Of a stretch of DNA of 64,000 bases, positions 61,966-64,000 are shown piece by piece. Origin of the DNA: Streptomyces pactum (GTDB taxonomy: Bacteria > Actinomycetota > Actinomycetes > Streptomycetales > Streptomycetaceae). Below the pieces are notes generated by a model. That model saw nothing but the letters and a program-made list of their open reading frames with translations, had not been told where the DNA came from and made no database searches. The position numbers and the translations under genes were made by a program. Numbering within the stretch: position 1 is the first letter of the stretch; every line of letters starts with the position of its first letter. Where the stretch lies: the NCBI RefSeq assembly GCF_002005225.1, contig NZ_CP019724.1, positions 2,232,001-2,296,000 on the forward strand. The letters run 5' to 3'.

Positions 61966-63295
61966 GGGCGGCGTTCCCGTCCTGGGCGGGCGGCGGCGGG
62001 CTCACCTTCCGCAGCGGGGCCAGGTCGACGGCGCCCACGGTGTCGGATGCGCCGTCGGCGAGGCTCACCAGCGCGGCCTCCACGGAGGCGAGGAAGCGGC
62101 CGGTCGCCCCGGCGCCGAGGTAGTCGTCACTCGCGGTCAGGGACAGGTGCAGGCCGGAGCCCGTGGCGGCCCTGAGGTTGAAACGCGGCCCGCTCTGCCA
62201 GGCGCCGGCGAGCCACTCGACGTCGTCGAGCGCGGGTGATCCTTCGGCCGGGGGCCGGGCGATGTCCCCGAGGTAGTTGAAGTAGCAGTCGAACTGCAGG
62301 GGGTCGGGGTTGGCGCAGCCGGTCTCCGTGAGCCGGGCGCGGAGTTCGTCGATGCTGTACGAGCCGTGGAGCAGGCGTTCCAGGCTGTTCATGTAGAGCG
62401 TGCGCAGGAACACCGCGGGGGCGGCGTCCCGGTCGGCGGCGACGGTCATCGGGGCGAGCTGGTTCATGCTGCTGAGCAGCGCCTGCCAGCGCTTGTCCAT
62501 GCGGTTGCCGGCGAGCAGGCCGAACGTGGCCCGGTCGCGGCCCTTCAGGTCGAACAGGGCGAGGGCGGCCGCGCCGAGGATCACGGACTGGACGGACACG
62601 GCGAGACGTTCGGAGACCGCGCGGGCGGCGTCCTGGGCCCGCTCGGAGTACAGCGCCGCCCGGTAGCGCCGGCTCGTGTCGCCGCCCTGCCGGTCCTCGT
62701 CGACGAACCCCCGCCACTCGTCGAGCCAGAACTCGGTCGTCTGCGCACGCTGCTGTGCGTCGCCGTGCTGGTCCAGCGCGAGGTCGACGGGCTGCGGCGG
62801 GTCGGGGGCGAGCGTGCCCCCGGAGACGAGCGTGCGGAACTCGTCCTCCAGCAGGGTGCAGGCGGCGCTGTCGACGGCCAGGTGGTGCACGACGCACACC
62901 AGGTGCGTGGCGACGCCCTGGTGGACCCCGACGGCGGCGCGCCAGGAGTGCTCCACGTCGACGCGGATCTCCTGCTCCGCCCACTCCCCGGCGACGCTCA
63001 GAGCCGCTTCCCGGGTGGGGGCGGGCAGTTCCACCGTGTCGAGCCGGACGCCCTGGAACGGCCGGACCGTCTGGGTGGGCTCCGCGGCACGGCGGTCGTA
63101 GACGGTCCGCAGCGCCTCGTGCCGCTCGACCAGCCGCGCCCAGGCCGCGGTGGCCTCGGCCACGCCCGTACCGGGAGGGACGTCGAGGACAAGGGGGAGA
63201 TTGCCGTCGCTCTGCTCGTCGGGCCCCGACAGGTCGAGGTCCCTCAGCACCGATAGCTGACCGAAGGTCAGCGGAGCGGTCTTCACCTGGCTCAA
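61958..63295 (-). CDS. Free-standing NRPS condensation domain
   Basis: 445 residues, a single condensation fold. The active-site motif reads VVHHLAVDS (HHxxxD kept), and the segments MNQLAPMTV and CYFNYLGDI fit the second half of the fold. It probably joins the residue of the upstream A domain with that of the A-T-C protein. The start is taken as TTG 63295 because GGAGG lies seven bases before it; GTG 63286 is an alternative. Confidence 0.85.
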   Translation of the reverse strand: MSQVKTAPLTFGQLSVLRDLDLSGPDEQSDGNLPLVLDVPPGTGVAEATAAWARLVERHEALRTVYDRRAAEPTQTVRPFQGVRLDTVELPAPTREAALSVAGEWAEQEIRVDVEHSWRAAVGVHQGVATHLVCVVHHLAVDSAACTLLEDEFRTLVSGGTLAPDPPQPVDLALDQHGDAQQRAQTTEFWLDEWRGFVDEDRQGGDTSRRYRAALYSERAQDAARAVSERLAVSVQSVILGAAALALFDLKGRDRATFGLLAGNRMDKRWQALLSSMNQLAPMTVAADRDAAPAVFLRTLYMNSLERLLHGSYSIDELRARLTETGCANPDPLQFDCYFNYLGDIARPPAEGSPALDDVEWLAGAWQSGPRFNLRAATGSGLHLSLTASDDYLGAGATGRFLASVEAALVSLADGASDTVGAVDLAPLRKVSPPPPAQDGNAAHE

Positions 63296-63440
63296 CTCGT
63301 TGCCTCCATACGCTTGCTGATGTCCTGGCACGTCGGCGGGGGCGCGCGGCTCTCGTTCCGTGCGAGGCCCCCGTCCGGGGTGGGGCCGGCGGGCGCGGCC
63401 CGTGGTCGGCCGCGGTCTCCCGGCGGTCCGGCCGCGTGCC

Positions 63441-64000
63441 CTACTCGCCGGCCAGGAGCACCCGGTCGACCTTTCCGGCCGTGGTGCGCGGGAGCGCCTC
63501 GCGGACGACGATCCGGTTCGGGCAGTGGCTGGCCGGGAGCCGTGCACGCAGCCAGTCCCGGATGTCCTTGCCGGACACGTCGTGCCCGCGGGCCGTGACA
63601 TGGGCCGTGATCGACGCGTGCTGCGGCCGGTCGGCGTCGCGCAGGACGGCGACCGCGGCGGTGATGTCGGGATGCTCCTCCAGAATCGCCTCGATCTCAC
63701 CGAGCTCGATGCGGTGGCCGCGCAGTTTGATCTGGTCGTCGGCACGCCCGAGGAACTCCAGGGAGCCGTCCGCCCGGTACCTGGCACGGTCGCCCGTGCG
63801 GTAGAGCCGTACCCCGGCGCGGGAGACGTCCCGGCTGGGGAAGCGCTCGGCGGTCAGGTCGTCCCGCTCCAGGTAGCCGAGCGCGATCCCGGCCCCGTAC
63901 AGGACGATCTCGCCGATCGTGCCGGGCTCGGTGACCGCCTCGTCCAGGTGGGTCGTACCGGCGTCGTCCACGGCGGCCAGGTAGAGGCCGCTGCCGTCCA
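63441..64000 (-). CDS. NRPS adenylation domain, C-terminal part (gene continues past the right edge)
   Basis: About 186 residues of an A domain: GEIVLYGAGIALGYL, RLYRTGDRARY (A7), GRADDQIKLRGHRIE (A8) and TTAGKVDRVLL (A10 with the catalytic Lys), ending at once after A10. There is no T domain in the same protein, so its partner carrier must be elsewhere. The selectivity pocket lies outside the window. A gap of 145 bases to the C domain gene holds nothing recognised. Confidence 0.92.
   Translation of the reverse strand, partial: DGSGLYLAAVDDAGTTHLDEAVTEPGTIGEIVLYGAGIALGYLERDDLTAERFPSRDVSRAGVRLYRTGDRARYRADGSLEFLGRADDQIKLRGHRIELGEIEAILEEHPDITAAVAVLRDADRPQHASITAHVTARGHDVSGKDIRDWLRARLPASHCPNRIVVREALPRTTAGKVDRVLLAGE

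Overview
The window is very GC-rich, nearly all coding, with long type I PKS and NRPS genes, an MbtH protein, a phosphopantetheinyl transferase and F420-type oxidoreductase folds. This points to a Streptomyces-like actinomycete and to the interior of a large hybrid biosynthetic locus. All genes but one intact gene (a type II thioesterase at 53206-54006) and one decayed gene lie on the minus strand, so the reading direction is right to left. Both outermost genes run off the window. No rRNA, tRNA, CRISPR or insertion sequence was recognised.

Region 1 (about 52.6 kb down to 1) looks like one lipopeptide-polyketide system. A PKS module (47219-52648, KS-AT-DH-KR-ACP) sits upstream of a 3-hydroxyacyl-CoA dehydrogenase, a discrete ACP and an aminoacyl-tRNA-synthetase-like carrier-protein ligase. 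With the acyl-CoA dehydrogenase at 38007-39164 these four match the parts list of an aminomalonyl-ACP extender pathway (as in zwittermicin ZmaG/H/I/J). Next come a PPTase and a zinc-ribbon/HTH regulator, separated from the ligase by a decayed stretch with an aldo/keto reductase pseudogene. The core assembly line follows in order: FAAL-ACP-C-A(Gly-like code, with an embedded luciferase-type monooxygenase)-T; KS-AT-KR-ACP-C-A(beta-Ala-like)-T; C-A(Asp-like)-T; KS-AT-DH-KR-ACP-C; MbtH; type II TE; T-C-A-T; a hydrolase; a T-TE protein; an F420-type oxidoreductase; a heterodimeric ABC exporter; and a threonine-synthase-like enzyme cut by the left edge.

Three transcription units of region 1 (exporter, PKS-MbtH-NRPS, acyl-CoA dehydrogenase-FAAL) share an almost identical promoter: TTGAC(A/T), 17 bases ending in CTAA, then GA(G/A)(T/C)AT, with leaders of about 216-259 nt. 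This suggests one factor co-ordinates export and assembly. Two paralogous CocE/NonD hydrolases carry an N-terminal TubC-type docking domain, normally found on NRPS proteins, so they probably work on carrier-bound or just-released intermediates.

Region 2 (53967-64000) is a set of dissociated NRPS parts reading toward region 1: a free-standing A domain (cut by the right edge), a free C domain, a P450, A-T-C (Val-like code), A-T (Leu-like code), a degenerate alpha/beta-hydrolase-like protein and a T-TE with a Cys nucleophile. It may be a second, abutting cluster or a second peptide branch of the same product; the sequence alone does not decide. The final product was not identified.
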